Below, in pieces: positions 1-14,220 of a stretch of 64,000 bases of DNA. The stretch is from Symsagittifera roscoffensis (taxonomy: Eukaryota; Xenacoelomorpha; Acoela; Convolutidae), in NCBI RefSeq assembly GCF_963678635.1, contig NC_087065.1, positions 61,654,754 to 61,718,753 of the forward strand, read 5' to 3'. The translations under genes were made by a program, and so were the position numbers. The notes beneath the pieces are model-generated. The model ran no database searches. It was not told the origin of the DNA and was given only the letters and a program-made list of their open reading frames with translations. Position 1 is the stretch's first letter, and every line of letters begins with the position of its first letter.

Positions 1-3000
1 GAAAATATTTCAGTTTGCAAATGAATGAAATTGAGCCAAAATATGTACGAAGGATCTGCGTTGTGAAGTTCGGGTTGTTGAAATACTTCCACCAGATATG
101 AGATACGATTGTTGATAACGAGAACTTTTTCTTTACGACGAAAAAGTAAACAAAGGGAGCAAAGTGGTTTGTTTGGATCAACTGGTTGGAAGAAATTGGA
201 GCTGGAACTATTTGATTTTATAGCTAGGAAAATAAATTGAATTGGCGGCGTGTTAAATAAAAACGAGGAACAATGGATTAAGGAGACTAGAAGGTAGATT
301 TCTCTTTACCGATCAGTTTTACCAGTTTTATAATAAAATATGAATTGTTGTCAGCGATTTAATGCTTGGATATAAAAGCGCACACTGCATCGTAATGTAA
401 TACGGCTTTTTTAAATCCTTTTTCTCTTTTCCAATCAATAAATTCAAACTATCAAAATGGCTTTTGCACAGATCTAAAAAAAAACTCCTTGCGAAAGTAG
501 AAATGCGGAAGGGTTTCTTCGATCGACCGGTGGTTGGCTTCGAATAATGTCTGGTTGGTTGAGGGGATCGTAAATTTGGCTAGATCAGATGCGTCTTATG
601 ACAGCAATTAATCAGGTTATGACAGGGTAATTCGGTCGATTGCGGGAGAACAATTCAAACACAGGTGTACACTCCTCAATAAATCTCAATCAGTCCGCCA
701 ATATGAGCAGACGAGCCGCTATTAAACGAGGGACCCGTGCCACGATCAAAACAGACAACAAAAAAACAACTGAGACCAAATTCTCCGCTTTTTTCTCGTT
801 TTTCTTCTTTTTTTTCAGTTTTCTATCAGAAATTGCAGTAACATCTGATGAACAATTTGAAACTCTCTCATCACTTTTTGGTTTTGAATAACAGCATCAA
901 CATGAATCATCGGAACTAAAAGGCAGTTTATCCAGTTTAATCTTACGCAATGCTGATGTAATATTATAATGTTATGCAATAGTGATGTAACAATACCTAA
1001 ATGGCGATAAGGAACTGAAAGTGGGGATCAGATGTGCTGCTGATGATGATGGTGGACCGATGGAATTGTTGTAAAGTGTGGGTGTTACCTTTGGGATTTT
1101 GAGTGAAGTTTCGTCCCCTGTGTGACGTATAGAATGAACATAAATTAATCTCCTGTCACGATTTCATAATTTCATTCACATTATTCCCCTGTTGTCAAAT
1201 ATTTCTATAATAACCGCTTGCTTTTTCACGAATTTGCTTCGTTGTCTTTTCAGCCAATTTTGAGGGCGCAAAATTAATTTGTTTGGAATTAACGGGAAAT
1301 TGAAAATGGGAGCTCTTCTGAAAAATTAATTCTGGTTCAGGTGCAGTCAAAGTTCCAATTTCCTTCGCTATAAAAACTTTCGATTTTGCGTCTTCTTCCA
1401 ACTGAAACAAAATATCCCAATAAATGTCAAGTAAACAACATAAACAGTAACCAGACAAAAATAAACGTTTTCTTTGCGCATAAGATTAAAGGTGTTTTTA
1501 TGCCAATTAAAATGCGGAAAAAACTTGAGATAACCTTTTACATTTCTACCCACTATGTTTTACTTTTATTATTTCATATCGGTTTGAAGAAACTTCATTT
1601 TTAAAAAATAATATCAAAGAGTCGTTTGGGCCGCAGAATTGAAGTGGTTAAAACTATATGGCAGACACGTGGGTTCAGTTTACTATTATGGGAAAACAGA
1701 ATTTACACTCGTCTGTAGATCGGATAAAGTAAATTGAAAGTGAGGAAGATGAGAATGAGATTAATGGATTCTGACTGATTGCAAAAAAGCGTTTAAAAGA
1801 ACAAGAGTTTATGCGGTGTTGTTTATCGCCTCAATACCGTCAAATGCCCTTTTTTACTCGACGCATTTTTTCACTAAATGTCATTAGCAGCCAAATTTAT
1901 GTGCAGTTAAGGACACGCAATGAAATTTATGAACGAAACATGATCTGAATTTTCCTTTTTTCTTTTTTTTTCACTTCATTTGACATCAACAAAAAATAAG
2001 AGAGGCTAGTCTGCGGTTTTAGGTTAGTAAGGTTAGTAATACTAATGATAGATAGAAGGGCAACTCTTATACATTGGGCTAAATTAGCAGTCAGCTCCCT
2101 GGGATTCCCCTAAGATTTCACCCAAATCCAATTTCCAGAGCCACAAATTTAAACGCGCCCCCGTCGAGCTAGAAAATGAGAGTAAAAACAGCATCTATTG
2201 CCAGAACTGCGCCGCACGGGGAGTGTTATGCAAATTTTTGTCTTTTTCAATAAAAATTACACTAAAAAGCTAAGATCTTATAAAAGGGGGCGTTTCCGTT
2301 ACAAGATAGAAAAACATGAGAGACGTTCAATAAACTCACCAATTAGACGATATGAAAAAGAAAAAGTAATTTAAAGAGAAAATGACTCAATTTAACAGTG
2401 ATTGTGCCATTCTGACTGCTGGAAATGAAAAATAGATACTGGCTCAAGTAACTGTTTTGTGTTTTCTCAATATGTAATGTGTTCACATGTTCTCAGGTTA
2501 GGGCAGTTGATAAAATCAATAGAAAACTCAATTTTCCGGCTGTGGTTCCCCAAATATTTAATTTTTCTGCTGCTAATCTCAAAATAGTGAATCACCCCTG
2601 CAAGAAAAGATAAAATCGGGTCCCAAAAATAATCAATGAAGTATTTTGAACAGCTAAAGTCAATTTTACTCAGCTGGAAAGGCTTGCAAGCTCACCTTAG
2701 CCAGAGTTATTTCTGGTAGTTAAGTTAATAATAAAACAGCGGGCGGGATTCGTTGTTTGGTGGCTTTCAAATTGGATAGGAAGAATTACGGTTGGAGGGT
2801 ACTTTTGATTGAGGTCCTAGCCAGTTATGCGATATTAACAGACTATTTTTGATCGACCGCAGATTTCAAGCTTAAGTTTCTCTCCGTCGGATAATCCGGC
2901 GAAATGAATGGGGCTGAATAGGGGGCTGAATAGTGGCAGCGGATACGCAATTAAGAAATAAAGAGAAAATCCGGCCGAAACAATCCGCTTGCCTTTCCTT

Positions 3001-3790
3001 GTCTTATTTTAATACAATTCCCGGTCCGATTTATTGACTTTTGCACATATTTTGCCAAAATTACATCTATGTCCGTAAGGCACCAGCCAAAATGGTACAA
3101 ATGTAGCAGCAGCAGAGATGGCATGACTTTCTTCATATCTATCCAACAAAGCAGACCAATAAAAGACAAAAAAGACAGAAAACTGGAGTTATATTGAATA
3201 TCAAGTTGACATTCTTCCTCAATTAGAATTTTTTTTTACTGGAGCTGTCAAACAGCATAATTTATTGTTTCCAGTGGCGCCATTTTCCAACGGCCATCCG
3301 TTTATAAAGTCTGACATTTATTCACGGTACGAATCTATTTTCTTTTGAAATCCAAAGAATGGCCAATCGGTAATGGACTGGTGTCATAGGGCCAATAAAA
3401 CATTATCCAAAAAGTGTTAAGCAGACCAATCTATAACAACAAGAACGCACGGGAAAATTTCCAAACCTGAACCAAATAATAAGAATACATAAGTAACCAA
3501 TGAGTTAAAATAGCAGGTTCAGCAAGTCAGATTGCAAATCACCTTCAAAAGACATTCAAATTGGTCTCCGACAGTGACTATCGTATGCTCGCAACCACTT
3601 TTAAAAGTAAGTGAAAAAAATACAAGATCCGTAAAAAAAATTGCATCATAGAAAGAAACCAAAGCAACTGAACTTTTCAAATACATTTTCGTTTTCTTTT
3701 TCCGCAAAGAAACACCAAAAATTTTCACTGAAATCTATCTAGAGCAGTTCACTGCTAAAAACTGCATAGAATTTTTCTAGTTTCCTATCC
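1..3790. other. Non-coding DNA, no gene seen
   Basis: Mixed A/T-rich sequence with short chance frames (640-891, 1195-1604, 2951-3169). No splice-flanked coding block, transposon ends or repeat family member was found. Confidence 0.6.
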
Positions 3791-3818
3791 CTTACGCAAA
3801 ATTATCATATGAAATTAC

Positions 3819-3979
3819 CTTAAAATTGCTTACATTGCAACCTGCATGAAAGGAATAATTACCAAACACATTAACTTTTCGACCTTCCAAAATATGCTCA
3901 ACAACTGCATTTGGCACGTTTTCCCAAAACACTTTGCCTGCGGAGCGGATTGTGTTGTCCAATAAGTGGCTTGGTTGAG
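3819..3979 (-). CDS. Weak exon candidate, unknown protein
   Basis: An acceptor-like AAATGTTTTTAG ends at 3980 and a donor AAG|GTAATT follows 3819. The 161-nt interval is open and reads PSHLLDNTIRSAG, then VFWENVPNAVVEHILEGRK, then VNVFGNYSFHAGCNVSNFK, with more balanced amino-acid use than other chance frames. I do not recognise the family, and no neighbouring exon in phase was found. The frame upstream of 3980 is a dispersed repeat. It may be a transposon fragment or chance. Confidence 0.2.
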
Positions 3980-3999
3980 CTAAAAACATTTGAAAACAA

Positions 4000-4055
4000 G
4001 GATAGCCGGTTACTGCGCAAGTAGCATAGGATGTTCCGACCATAGTCTTAGAAAA
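4000..4055. repeat. Copy of the ggatagccggtt/gttccgacca dispersed repeat
   Basis: aaggatagccggttactgcg, then caagtagcataggatg, then ttccgaccatag. Related copies: 10420-10465 (inverted), 20145-20175 (weak, inverted), 40065-40115 and 63885-63930 (weak). Confidence 0.75.
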
Positions 4056-4059
4056 AAAC

Positions 4060-5928
4060 ACAAAAAAGTTTTTACAAATTCTTTTCGTTCTTTTTGGCGT
4101 GGTGTGATAAAAGGATCTGAACGAAAAACTATAGATTAGGCATATTCGACAGTAATAAAAACATGAGCAAATTGAAAAACAATTTTTGTAGAAAAATGAC
4201 TGAAAAAGCAAAAAAAACATCAAAAAAAATTGTCAAAAGCTTTTTTTAAATTTTTGATTCAAAAAAGGTGTTAAAATACTCAAAAAAAACTAAAGATACC
4301 CGAGTAAAAATAAATTTTAACGTTTTGAATTAAGCTATTGTAAAATTTTAAGCCATTAAAATTAGCTATAGTTTTCCGGTTTTTCATATTATTTCAATAC
4401 CGGTTTTTCTCTACACTGGGAAAATTTTATGGAAATTTTTCAAGGTTGTTTGAATAACGACAGAAAAATTTTATTATGATATATCACTGAACTCACTCCG
4501 ATGATTGTTTGTGGTAGCTGATTTGATTTGGGTGGAATACAAAACAAAAAGAAAAAAAATAAAACCCACCCTAATATAAAGTTCCTCCCCATTTGATATT
4601 TAAAATTTCCATTTCAACTGCATTACGAGGCCAAACTGTGCACTAAATAGCCACATACATTTGTGTCTGTATGCTACTGGATTCTAGATACAAATCTTAA
4701 TACATGTTTAAAGTTCGTCGGAATGTTCAAAGAACATGATAGAACAAAAGAAAAAGGGATTGTCTTTGTAGTGGAATCCGATTGCACTTCACAAAATGCA
4801 CACTTTGGCCTCGTGATGCGGTAATGTGCTATTTGAATTGTTTTAATTTGGGCATCAAATTCAGTTTAATCAATTTCAGTGTCATCAAGTTGGTCTGAAA
4901 ATCGATAAAACACAAGGTTCTAAACTTTTTGAACTCAAATCACGGATGAAAAAGCTTTAAAATGATACCGCACTTGACCCTTATGAGTTATTTTGGGAAA
5001 ATCACAAAACGAAACATATTAAATTGATTGATTCAGTTACTAATAAAAAAGAACCTATATTTAGTTTTATTCAATACCATCCTAAAAATAAGCATCCAGA
5101 AATAGCCCAAGTTGACCTCCACGCCTAAGTAATGCTTATCATACAATTCTAAGCAAAAAAAAATGCTTGTCAGACAATTTCATACAAGAAAACAGCTAAT
5201 CCTAAAAATTCATACACGGATTGTATGGGAAAAATGTTTATCATACAATTTCCATGTAAAAAACCGTACGATAAGTAACTTTTACCTTAACCAAAAAAAT
5301 TCCGAATTAAGAAATCTAAATTTCAGGAAAATTTTTTGTCTCAAATTTTAGTCGCAATACAACTTTTCATGTTCAAAGAAACCTTTTTGTCTTCAACGTG
5401 ATTTTTTCCTTCAAAAGAAACAAAATTGAGTGAAAAGTTTTGTGCAAATCCCAAGCTGATTTTTTAAATGCTTTGATATTGTAAAATACACTTCATTTGT
5501 CAAAAAATCAAGCCTCAATTTTCGACGAGAAAAACTTTCGAAGAAAAAGTTTCTAGCCAAATACATAATTGCAAATTTTTGATCACAGTTCTGAAAGAAC
5601 TATGTAAAACTACCGTATACAACAACTTCCCAAATGCGAATATCTGTGAGAATTCTTGTGATATAAAATCTTTGTTAATTAGGTTTTCGGACAAAACACA
5701 AAGATATTTAGCAACTTGAATGGCGGTCGGAACTTTCAGGAATTCACCATGATTCAAGCAGTCTTGTTAATTTTAAGCTAGATGCTATTGCAGATTTCGA
5801 ACACAGTGAAGATATGGATGTGAGTCCGAACCTAAATTTAAATCTCACCTGGGAAATTGCCAACTGGCCGGGTCTGATTCCTTTGTGTTTTATCTAAGTG
5901 GAAAAAGCAACAAATTTGTAAATTAAAT
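4060..5928. other. Non-coding DNA, no gene seen
   Basis: Very A/T-rich. A fragment of the ggtcgg-ended repeat family at 4565-4605 (cctaatataaagttcctcc). A short run of related tgcttatcatacaatt pieces at 5135-5255. Otherwise featureless. Confidence 0.6.
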
Positions 5929-5936
5929 ATTCGTTG

Positions 5937-6361
5937 CAGCAGCGAATTTAGGGGGAGTTGGGCGGACACCCCCTCTTCAGGGATTCGAACCCTTGACTAC
6001 TCCATTATGGGTAGGTGGTACTATTTTAAGCGCTTCATCTTTGGCTGGCTGACCAAATAAAATTTCTAAAGGCGCTTTTGGCACCATTAAAAAATATTTT
6101 AAAGCTGGGAGCGCGCGCCAAAAATACGCAATTTTTCGGTCAAAACTGTCCAAATAGTGCCTAGAAAACGCGTTTTTATTGTCACGTTTTTCAAAAATTT
6201 GCCTGCAGCGCAAAAAAATTTGCCAAAACAGGGCTTTTCTTTAGTAATTTGGGAGAGCGCTCAAAATCAATTTGTTCGACCTAAAAAAAAGGTCTACAAA
6301 TTTATCGAACATTTTTTTGAAAATCCACATCCCCCTCGAGAAAAACCAAGACCTACCCCTG
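5937..6361 (-). mobile_element. hAT-type MITE with 8-bp target duplication
   Basis: Related to the 29.8 kb element. Its ends are cagcagcgaatttaggggg and, at the right, cctacccctg. It is flanked by attcgttg on both sides (5929-5936 and 6362-6369). On the minus strand it contains a good B-box, gggttcgaatccc. 425 bp, non-coding; frames at 5977-6213 and 6157-6378 are chance. Confidence 0.87.
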
Positions 6362-6369
6362 ATTCGTTG

Positions 6370-9300
6370 ATCAATTAGATTTAATGTTTCTACAATTGCG
6401 GCCGAAATTAGACTTTAGAATTAGAAGAGCTTGAGGGAGTTCATAAACAGTAAGAATTTAACAAACTTTTGAACTACAGCTAAAAAGTACTGCAAAGTTT
6501 TTGATGACACCAAATAAAGCGCTGTGTTTTCTAAACGCTGCAATTGATTGCGTATTCTAGTAAATTTTCTAGCAGAGTAAATTTTAGTAGCTAAACTCAA
6601 GCTAAATTATCAGGGGAAACACATTCAAAATTGGTATTAAAATTCAAGTAAAAGTAGCGGCCGGTATTATAATAAAGTACACCAAAAGCAGATCCAAGCT
6701 TGCGATTACAATTAAGAGCAGAGGAATTTCTTCGATTAAAACTGACGACATGAAGATAATATGGAAACTATCTTGATTTGACTAGAATGTCTTTAGCTAA
6801 CATTTATTCTTACCTGGAACCGAGAAAACGGAAACAGTTCAAACTGTGAAATCATTTTGAAGAAAAGAACATCACATAGTTCTTTTTGTGTTTTCTTGAT
6901 CAAAATTTGTAATTGAATACTATGGAAATTTGCGTTTTGTAATCAAAAATAGTTTTAAAAATTCATATCTGTCATTTGCATGCGCAAAACAGACGTGAAA
7001 AACTTATCGTTATTCCAAGAATATTAACATAATCTGAGTCTCGTTTAAATGAGTTGTTACTTTATTTCGGTCACTTAAAGTCTGCCAAAAAGATTTTAAA
7101 AATGCAAAAATATCATATCGTAGTAAATATCTAGTTGCAAACAAAAACAAAGCACTTGCCGCTGTGTTGGAGCCTCTGAAGTTTAACGGAAACCAAATTT
7201 AAAAATAAATGTTATCAAAAAGTAATTTAGGACTTAGAAGTACGTGCTGATTGATAAGTACTTTCAATTTGGGAAAATTAAAGCAGATAATTTATGAACA
7301 GCCAGCAATCAGATTGCAATCCATCAGTCAGTGTGAGATATAAAAACGTAAGAATTAGTTGAAAAAAATTCTTTGTAGTAGAAGAAATTTGAGTCATAAA
7401 GCGGACTGAAAATCAATGGGCTATTGTCAGCAGGCGGAAATTGTAGGTATTAATATGCATTCAAGTGTTACTTGAGAAGATCTCTTTTGTGAATTTAAAT
7501 GGAACCTTTTATGAATAAAAGGCCATTACTGCAGTCAAAAATGCATCTCTTATTAAGCAGTTTGGATTGTCAAATCGTAGTTGGGGACAAAAAAGGAAAA
7601 TTGGATTGTCAGTAGACGGGGGGAAAATGTGACGGGTATGGAAAATAAAAGTGCGTATAATTTGGTTTAATCCGGCTGGAGCCCGGCTAAAGTGACGGGT
7701 GGGGCGACACATTTTTCCACCTTAAACAGATGTCAATTAGCAGTTTTAAGCGTTACTGCCTGTCTTGTGATGTATTCCATTAGAAATTTGACAGTGTAAT
7801 CAGATTAGGAAATGGAAAAGGGAAAAGGATAAGAATTGAAACCGATTATGTCCTGAGTAGTTTCCTGAAACAGTAACCAGGCAGCTATTGGTACAAAAAA
7901 CCAAAAAGGCTTCTCTATCTCAACTCCGAAGAAAAAAAACTAACTAGCGTGTAACAAACCTCCGGTGCTACAAACAGATTGGCGAACGTGATTTATGCTT
8001 CTATATAAAATACATGGAGAAAAGCTGCGAAATGAATACAATCGTAGCAAAGACCGGGGAATCCAACAACGCTTTTTTAACTTGAGGTTTTTAAAACCTA
8101 AATGGTCAAATCTCCGAAATTACTGGGTTCCAGATCTTCGTAATTTAACTCATTGACGAAACCCTTAATAGCATGCAACAGCACTTCTTATATTTTAGAA
8201 AAAAATGAAACCATTTCATTCGCAAAATCATCAAATTCATAAATGGGATTCATAATCCAGCGTAAAAAATTTTAAAATATCAGTCCCTTGTTGCTAAACT
8301 TAATTGTAAGATAATGCTGAAAAAGGCCCAAGTTTACTTAATTTGCGAGTTTGAGGCACAGATAAGCAAAACCAATCAATACTGAGCTGTTCCGTCGCAT
8401 TGCTTCGAAAAATTGAAACAAACTGAGCTTTATCTAGGCCAATTCGGAACCTGTACACACACGGATCGATGCTCCGCATCACTTGCGATACAGAAAAAAA
8501 CTATGAACAATTGAAAATATACAGAACAAAGAAATAAAATGCGGCTTCACGCAATTGCAATGTATCACAAACAAAGCATGTCAAGCTAGCCGAAAAAAAT
8601 AGACAAAAGCGACAACATAGGAAAGAATTGTTCGGAAAAATCATCGAAAACTGTTTTAACGAAATTTTCATACATTTGTTTGGGTTTAAGTTCAACTTGA
8701 GGAAAAATGTCGAGAATAAAATTGCAATCAGCAGATTAGCATTGAAATAATCAACAATTTTTGTAATAAATATAAGCATTGAAATATAACAATTTTTGTA
8801 ATAATAAATTTTGAGCTGGATAAATTTTGCATCCCTCCCAGTACAGTAAAGAGAAAAATAATCCGCCATTTCTTCGAAAATAGTCGGAATAATTATCATC
8901 GGCCTTCAAAATTAGCAATTTAAGATTAGAAAACACGGTTAACCAATATAAAATTCTATTCGGAGTTGGCTTACAGCCAACTTAAATAGAATTTTTGAGT
9001 AGAACGGGAACTTGATATGCAAAAGTAGATGCTCAATGAAGTTACCGACAGAATTCGAAATTATTCTTACACAATTGTAAGAAAAAATGTTTACAGAAAT
9101 CTAAAGTTCCCAATTACAAGATACTTGCCCTATCAATTGTAAAAAAAGTCAAACTCATACCATGAATTTCTTTTTATTTCATTGAAAACAGTATAAACAA
9201 TACACTACTTTAAGGAAAAACTTCTGCATACACAGAAATATCTCAAAAAAAATTTAAGTTAAAAATTTCGAAAAAAAAAATTCACATCAGAGAGTCTCGA

Positions 9301-10680
9301 ATTTTATTAAACTCATGTTAAATGTACAATTCAAAAATACTTACACGTTGCGGAAATGAAAAAACTAGCTAATTATAGCAGGAAATTTCAAATCAAAATC
9401 CAATTTTCGAAACTTAAATTAAATTCAAAAAGCACAAAACTTCGAAAGTCAAACAGCAACTGAGAAAAAAAGAATTAAAATGCACCAATATGCTTGTATC
9501 AAAGTGATGTCCTCAATTTCTTTAAGAAAAAACTTCAAAACTCAACGTTTTGCTAACTTCCACATCCATCTCACATTTTGGGTTCGTCAATTTATAGACT
9601 CACAAAATGTTTCAAGTCCATAATGATAAAATTTATGTATAGCTCAGAAATCTTTTATCAGCTCTTTTATGTTTGGATTTTAAAGCAAAGTATGTAACCC
9701 AACACATGTTTTCAAATAAATTGAAAAAAAATACAGCACGTCAATTGTCCCACTGTTCCTCATTATTCATGCTTTTTGTTCTGACCACCACCTTACAAGG
9801 ATGGGAAGGACTTGTTGATAAGCCTGTGTTTTCTCGCCCGATTTGGTCTTCGCAGTTAAAAGAAATTTTTTGAAGTTTTCTTAATAAAAAACTCACTAAA
9901 AACTTATCAAAAAAATATATTTTTTTCATTCACATCAACTCATAAACATAGATGTGAACACCAGTTTGCCCCAAATTTTGAATTAGATTTTATGATTTTT
10001 TTCTTGAAAAATCTGAAAACTTAAGAATTTTTTTCATCGGTTATTTTGTTTAGTTTTTGTCCGTTTACATTAAAAATCTGATTTGGCCATTATTTTCATT
10101 CGGAAAAAAAATTAAAAACATTGCCTGAGTCTTGAGAATTATTCGTCTGAAATTTGGTCTGAAATTAGAAAACTTGATTAGTCTGCAATTAGAAAACTTG
10201 AATAGAGCCGGAAAACTAAATCTACTTCTAATATTACTGTTATTTTAGCTTAAAAAAAACACTTTCTAGCATTTTTTCTGCTAAATCAGTCCCCCCAAAA
10301 AGTATATGGAAATTTGGGCAAAAATGGTTCAAAAAACTGTAGAGCTTCAAACAAAACTTCATTTTTTGAAGTTTTGTCTAATTTTTTGAATCATTTTTAA
10401 AATCGGCGTGGTCGCAACATTTTGTGCTACTAGCACAGCAACCGGCTATCCTTGTTTCAATTTTAAAAACGCTTTCAGAATCTTTTCTTTGCAATATAAA
10501 ATATTCTCAAGCACTTGGGTCAAAAAATTAAATGGAATGTTAACTTTTAAAATGATCAAACTTTTGATTAAACACGAGTGAAAAAAACACTGCTGCTTTG
10601 CATTCTTTGTTTCAAAGCAACCTTAATACGCAATGTTAAGCATAATTAATTAAGAAAAACTTTGAGAAATAGAATAAAAA
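6370..10680. other. Non-coding DNA, no gene seen
   Basis: Short frames only. A patch of richer sequence at 7500-7720 (gtgacgggtggggcgac and nearby) might be regulatory but carries no site I can name with confidence. A direct repeat of ~33 bases involving tttttgtaataa(at) and ataagcattgaaa-type sequence occurs at 8740-8810. A ~28-base repeat lies at 10150-10205 (gaaattagaaaacttga). Confidence 0.55.
10420..10465. repeat. Inverted copy of the ggatagccggtt dispersed repeat
   Basis: cgcaacattttgtgctacta, then gcacagcaaccggctatcc. Reverse complement of the 4000-4055 motif. Confidence 0.75.
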
Positions 10681-10684
10681 ACGT

Positions 10685-10745
10685 CTACGGGATTCGAATC
10701 GCCGACATCCAGATTTCGCGTCGTGCAAGCTCTCTTAGCTGCGTT
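10685..10745 (-). mobile_element. tRNA-like SINE head fragment
   Basis: B-box complement gattcgaatc at 10691-10700 and a possible A-box complement ctctcttagctgc at 10730-10742. It lies just before the dispersed element at 10811. Confidence 0.55.
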
Positions 10746-10810
10746 TTAGATGTTAAGCAACATCGAGTACTAAAAACGAAGCACTTTAACAACTTGCAAA
10801 ACATATATTC

Positions 10811-11315
10811 AAACAAGACTGCTCGTATATCAGGGCAAAGCCCTGAAGGTTCTGACTGTCCCTTCATTCATATCAATTAGTTTTTGGTAAAAGAAAATAT
10901 TAAAAACCTATACATTTTGGACAATATCAAAATGTAAAATTTTGAGTCGTACGAAATCAATACGACCACCAATTAGCTAGCCTCAATTCAATTTGCAACG
11001 ATTTTGTTGTGCGGGATAATTCACCACGCATAAATAATTGGCGTTACGCTCTCAGCATTATGAATCAACTCTTCAAAGAGCTCATAATTTAGTCCAGAAC
11101 ATGGCAAATTTGGCAATTTTCAAACCCCCAGAACTTTACAAAAAAAAATCGGAGGTGTTTTTTTTTATTTGAGCTCAGGAAGTCAATGTCTTCAATGGGG
11201 TATAAAAAACTTTTGTTTAAAATTTTTTTTCGATCGCTGAAAATTGACTGAATAAAAAACCACACCTAGCATAAGTATTCCGTTTTCTGCGAAAGTCGGA
11301 ACAATAAGTCGCCCT
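10811..11315 (+). repeat. ~0.5 kb dispersed element, copy 1
   Basis: Starts aaacaagactgctcgtat, followed by the hairpin cagggcaaagccctg, and ends ttccgttttctgcgaaagtc then ggaacaataagtcgcc. The middle shares aacccccagaactttac and atttgagctcag with copy 2. No coding frame is shared, so it is probably a non-autonomous mobile element. Confidence 0.8.
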
Positions 11316-12859
11316 AAAATGAAACTCAGCACAAATGTTGAGCACAAATTGAGCAAAACTTTAGGATGGAAAAAATATGAACTCGTATTTTAACACAAGC
11401 GTTTGCTCGTGTAATTAAAACAAGGAAAAGTAATTACCTGAGTTACGTGAAGTTTCACTTCATATCGTAGTTATAAACTGATTTAACATAAATAAATGTA
11501 TAAAGCCTTGACCAATTATTTTTTGTATTATATTTTTGGCATTGAAAAAAAGCGTAACCGGTCAAAGACAAACAGACAACCAAAATTAAATCTAAATTTT
11601 TTAACGTTTATGTGCCATTAAATTGTACTAAAGTACTTTATCTATGACTATGTTCATTCCAAATAATGGCATTCGGAACAAATAAAGCGGAAATTGATAC
11701 ATACTGATAACTTCATTTCTGTACATCTAGAGAGCCATTTAAATACATAATTGACGAATCAATTCCGCTGCAAAAACAACTTATCAAAAATTCAAATATC
11801 ATCGGAAACAGACAAAGTGAAACTAATTCAATTTAACTTGTTTTTGAGCTGTCTACTATATTGTTAATATACTCTTATTGAATAAAACCTGAGATAATTA
11901 TACAAGCAAATTAAAAAACAAAAGTATTGATTTATGGTTCTATAAAATTCACAAACTTATTTTGAACAATACATTTATTTGTACTAAAGGCAGAATAAAC
12001 TTTTAAGACGGTGAAGCAATCAAGAAACTTTTATTCAAGCATTAGGCGAAATATTTGTGAACACTTCTAAATTGGGTGACGAGGAACATGATCACTTTAA
12101 GCAAGTTCCTCTCAGGTCTTCAAGCGCATCAGCCGAGGATAAGAAAAATTCGGCATCTGGTCTCTTAAAAAACTTTAAAATGACTAACTTCGAGGCTAGT
12201 TTTTAGAAAATAAATCAACTTGACATGTGAGTTGGTCGTTATTATAATTCCAAAATGAGCTGAATCATCTCCGAAAAAATCCCTACTTAATATGCACTAT
12301 CAGTGTCATTCTAATCATAGAAGCGGTAACTTAATTTGACGCTACCAGAGAAATCTAAATTTTCAGATAATTCCATCTCCCTTTTCAACCCACCCACGCG
12401 GCAACAGTTTGACAAATTGACGTTAAGAGAATCAAGTTAATTGAGCATTTCTAGAATATTGATTAAAAGAAGTTATTTTTTCCCCAAAAATGAATTATCA
12501 TTTAGCAGTTGCGTGAAAATCAAGACCAGTAAGTTTGCTTTTTAAGGCAGGTAATTTTGCTTTTCTGGCAACGCCCGTGAGCCCAGAATAATTTTCATTT
12601 TAGTAGCGAGCAATTTTTTGAAGAAAAAGTCCATTTTATTTCAGTGTTTAGGGAACGTTTTAGTGTTTAGAAGAGCAAATCAACGCGCAGTCCTTCAAGA
12701 CAATTTAGGTGGTGGGCAGTCGCCATTGAAATATCCAAACTAAGGTATTTGCTTTAATTTAAAGCTACTGTACCTGATAGATAAGCCCAAGTATTGGAGT
12801 CTGAAAGATGAAAGGAATTCAAGTAAAAACAAGATTAAATCTAAACTCTAATTAAATTA
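11316..12859. other. Non-coding DNA, no gene seen
   Basis: A/T-rich, without recognisable repeats, exons or regulatory clusters. Confidence 0.6.
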
Positions 12860-13030
12860 GGAAATAAATTAAGTCTACTTGACTGTTGATCCTACCGATC
12901 TGCTCAGATTATTTCTTCAAAGCGGAACTGAAATGCCTCAATATTGGAAATTATGGAGAGCGTTTAGCCTTTCATCAGCATCCGTCGAGTGACTACAGAG
13001 TTCATAACGAAGTCTTCTTTAGTTTCTATG

Positions 13031-13080
13031 CGCGGGTGGCGGTGGGTGGGGCAAAAGCGGAAAATGTGGGCGGGGAGGGG
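13031..13080. promoter_or_regulatory. GC-box / Sp1-KLF-like cluster
   Basis: cgcgggtggcggtgggtggg at 13031 and gtgggcggggagggg at 13066-13080 stand out from A/T-rich surroundings. A GGATTA (OTX-type) motif follows at about 13155. No gene start could be linked to them. Confidence 0.4.
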
Positions 13081-14220
13081 TAGGTTGTTGGAAGCAGGCT
13101 GAGATAATAATCTGAGGGATGAACTGTTGGCAATGAGATGGACTCCTCCTAAGTGGATTAAGCGAAGTGAAATGGCAATCACTAATGAACCGCGGGCTCC
13201 ATTTTGTTACAGAAAAGAAAGAGGAAAAAAGAAAAGTGAACAAAAAGTACTTTTCTAGACAAGTGGTCGCGATAAATTGGAAACAAAAAGAAGTTAATTT
13301 GTCGTAAGTTGCATGCTAAAAATAAGTAGAAACTTAGTTAAAAATGTTGATTGCAGTTTAAAAAACCAAGCTTTGTAGCTGAGAGAAAACTGAAACTACG
13401 TTCAGTTTGACTAATTTGAATTTTAAATGTTAGAAGCTTATTCAAATTTTAAGAGGATTTGGCATTTAAAAATGTAACAAATGTGCCTATCAAAAAGCTT
13501 TGTTGCTGGGATGACAATTTTGCTTTATCCTTTTAGGTAAAGTTAGTTGATAAAAGTTCGATTTAGGAAGTATTATACATTTTTTTCCATAAAATTGAAA
13601 ACGTTTCAGTTCTTAATTTATCAAAACAGGGAATTGGAATAATTTTAGATTTCTTCATTCAAAAGTAAGGTCGTTCTGTATTCATTCAAACCTGCGCGTA
13701 CTAGACTTTTTGCTCCTCTTGTCATTTGTATTCTATACATGACAATTAAAAATGGATATTTTCTTAGATAACGGAATTTTCGTTGAATACATTCGAAGTA
13801 AAATTCAAAATTCAATTAAATTGGCTCAACTCAGAGATGCGCATTTAGATTGCTTTAAATTACAATTGAATGATAAAACTGTATATTTCAAAACTTTTTT
13901 TAAATTTGAATGATAAAACCTATCGCTCAGCCGGATTCGTTTTTTGTAATTTACGACTTGGTTAAATTAGATTAGCCCAAGTGGGGATAAGAGACCACAT
14001 GGAGCGGAAACTCAAACTGGGACAAAGGAAACTCAGTGAGATATGGAAGTAGTTTAGACAACAAAGTATCCACGGGCAGTTTCCCCTCCGCGTCGGTTCT
14101 CGACTGAGCGTCTCCGGGTGTTATCAATTACATCCCCAACCCTCTCCCCCTTCCCCTCCCCCTTCCCCTTCGTCCACGTCCCTTCGTAGCAGAAGAAAAG
14201 AAACCAAACCATTCACGCTG

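Noticed and set aside
14022-14047. gacaaaggaaactcagtgag shared with 53754-53773 near the LINE start
   Set aside because: A ~20-base match without extension on either side; likely chance or too short to interpret.
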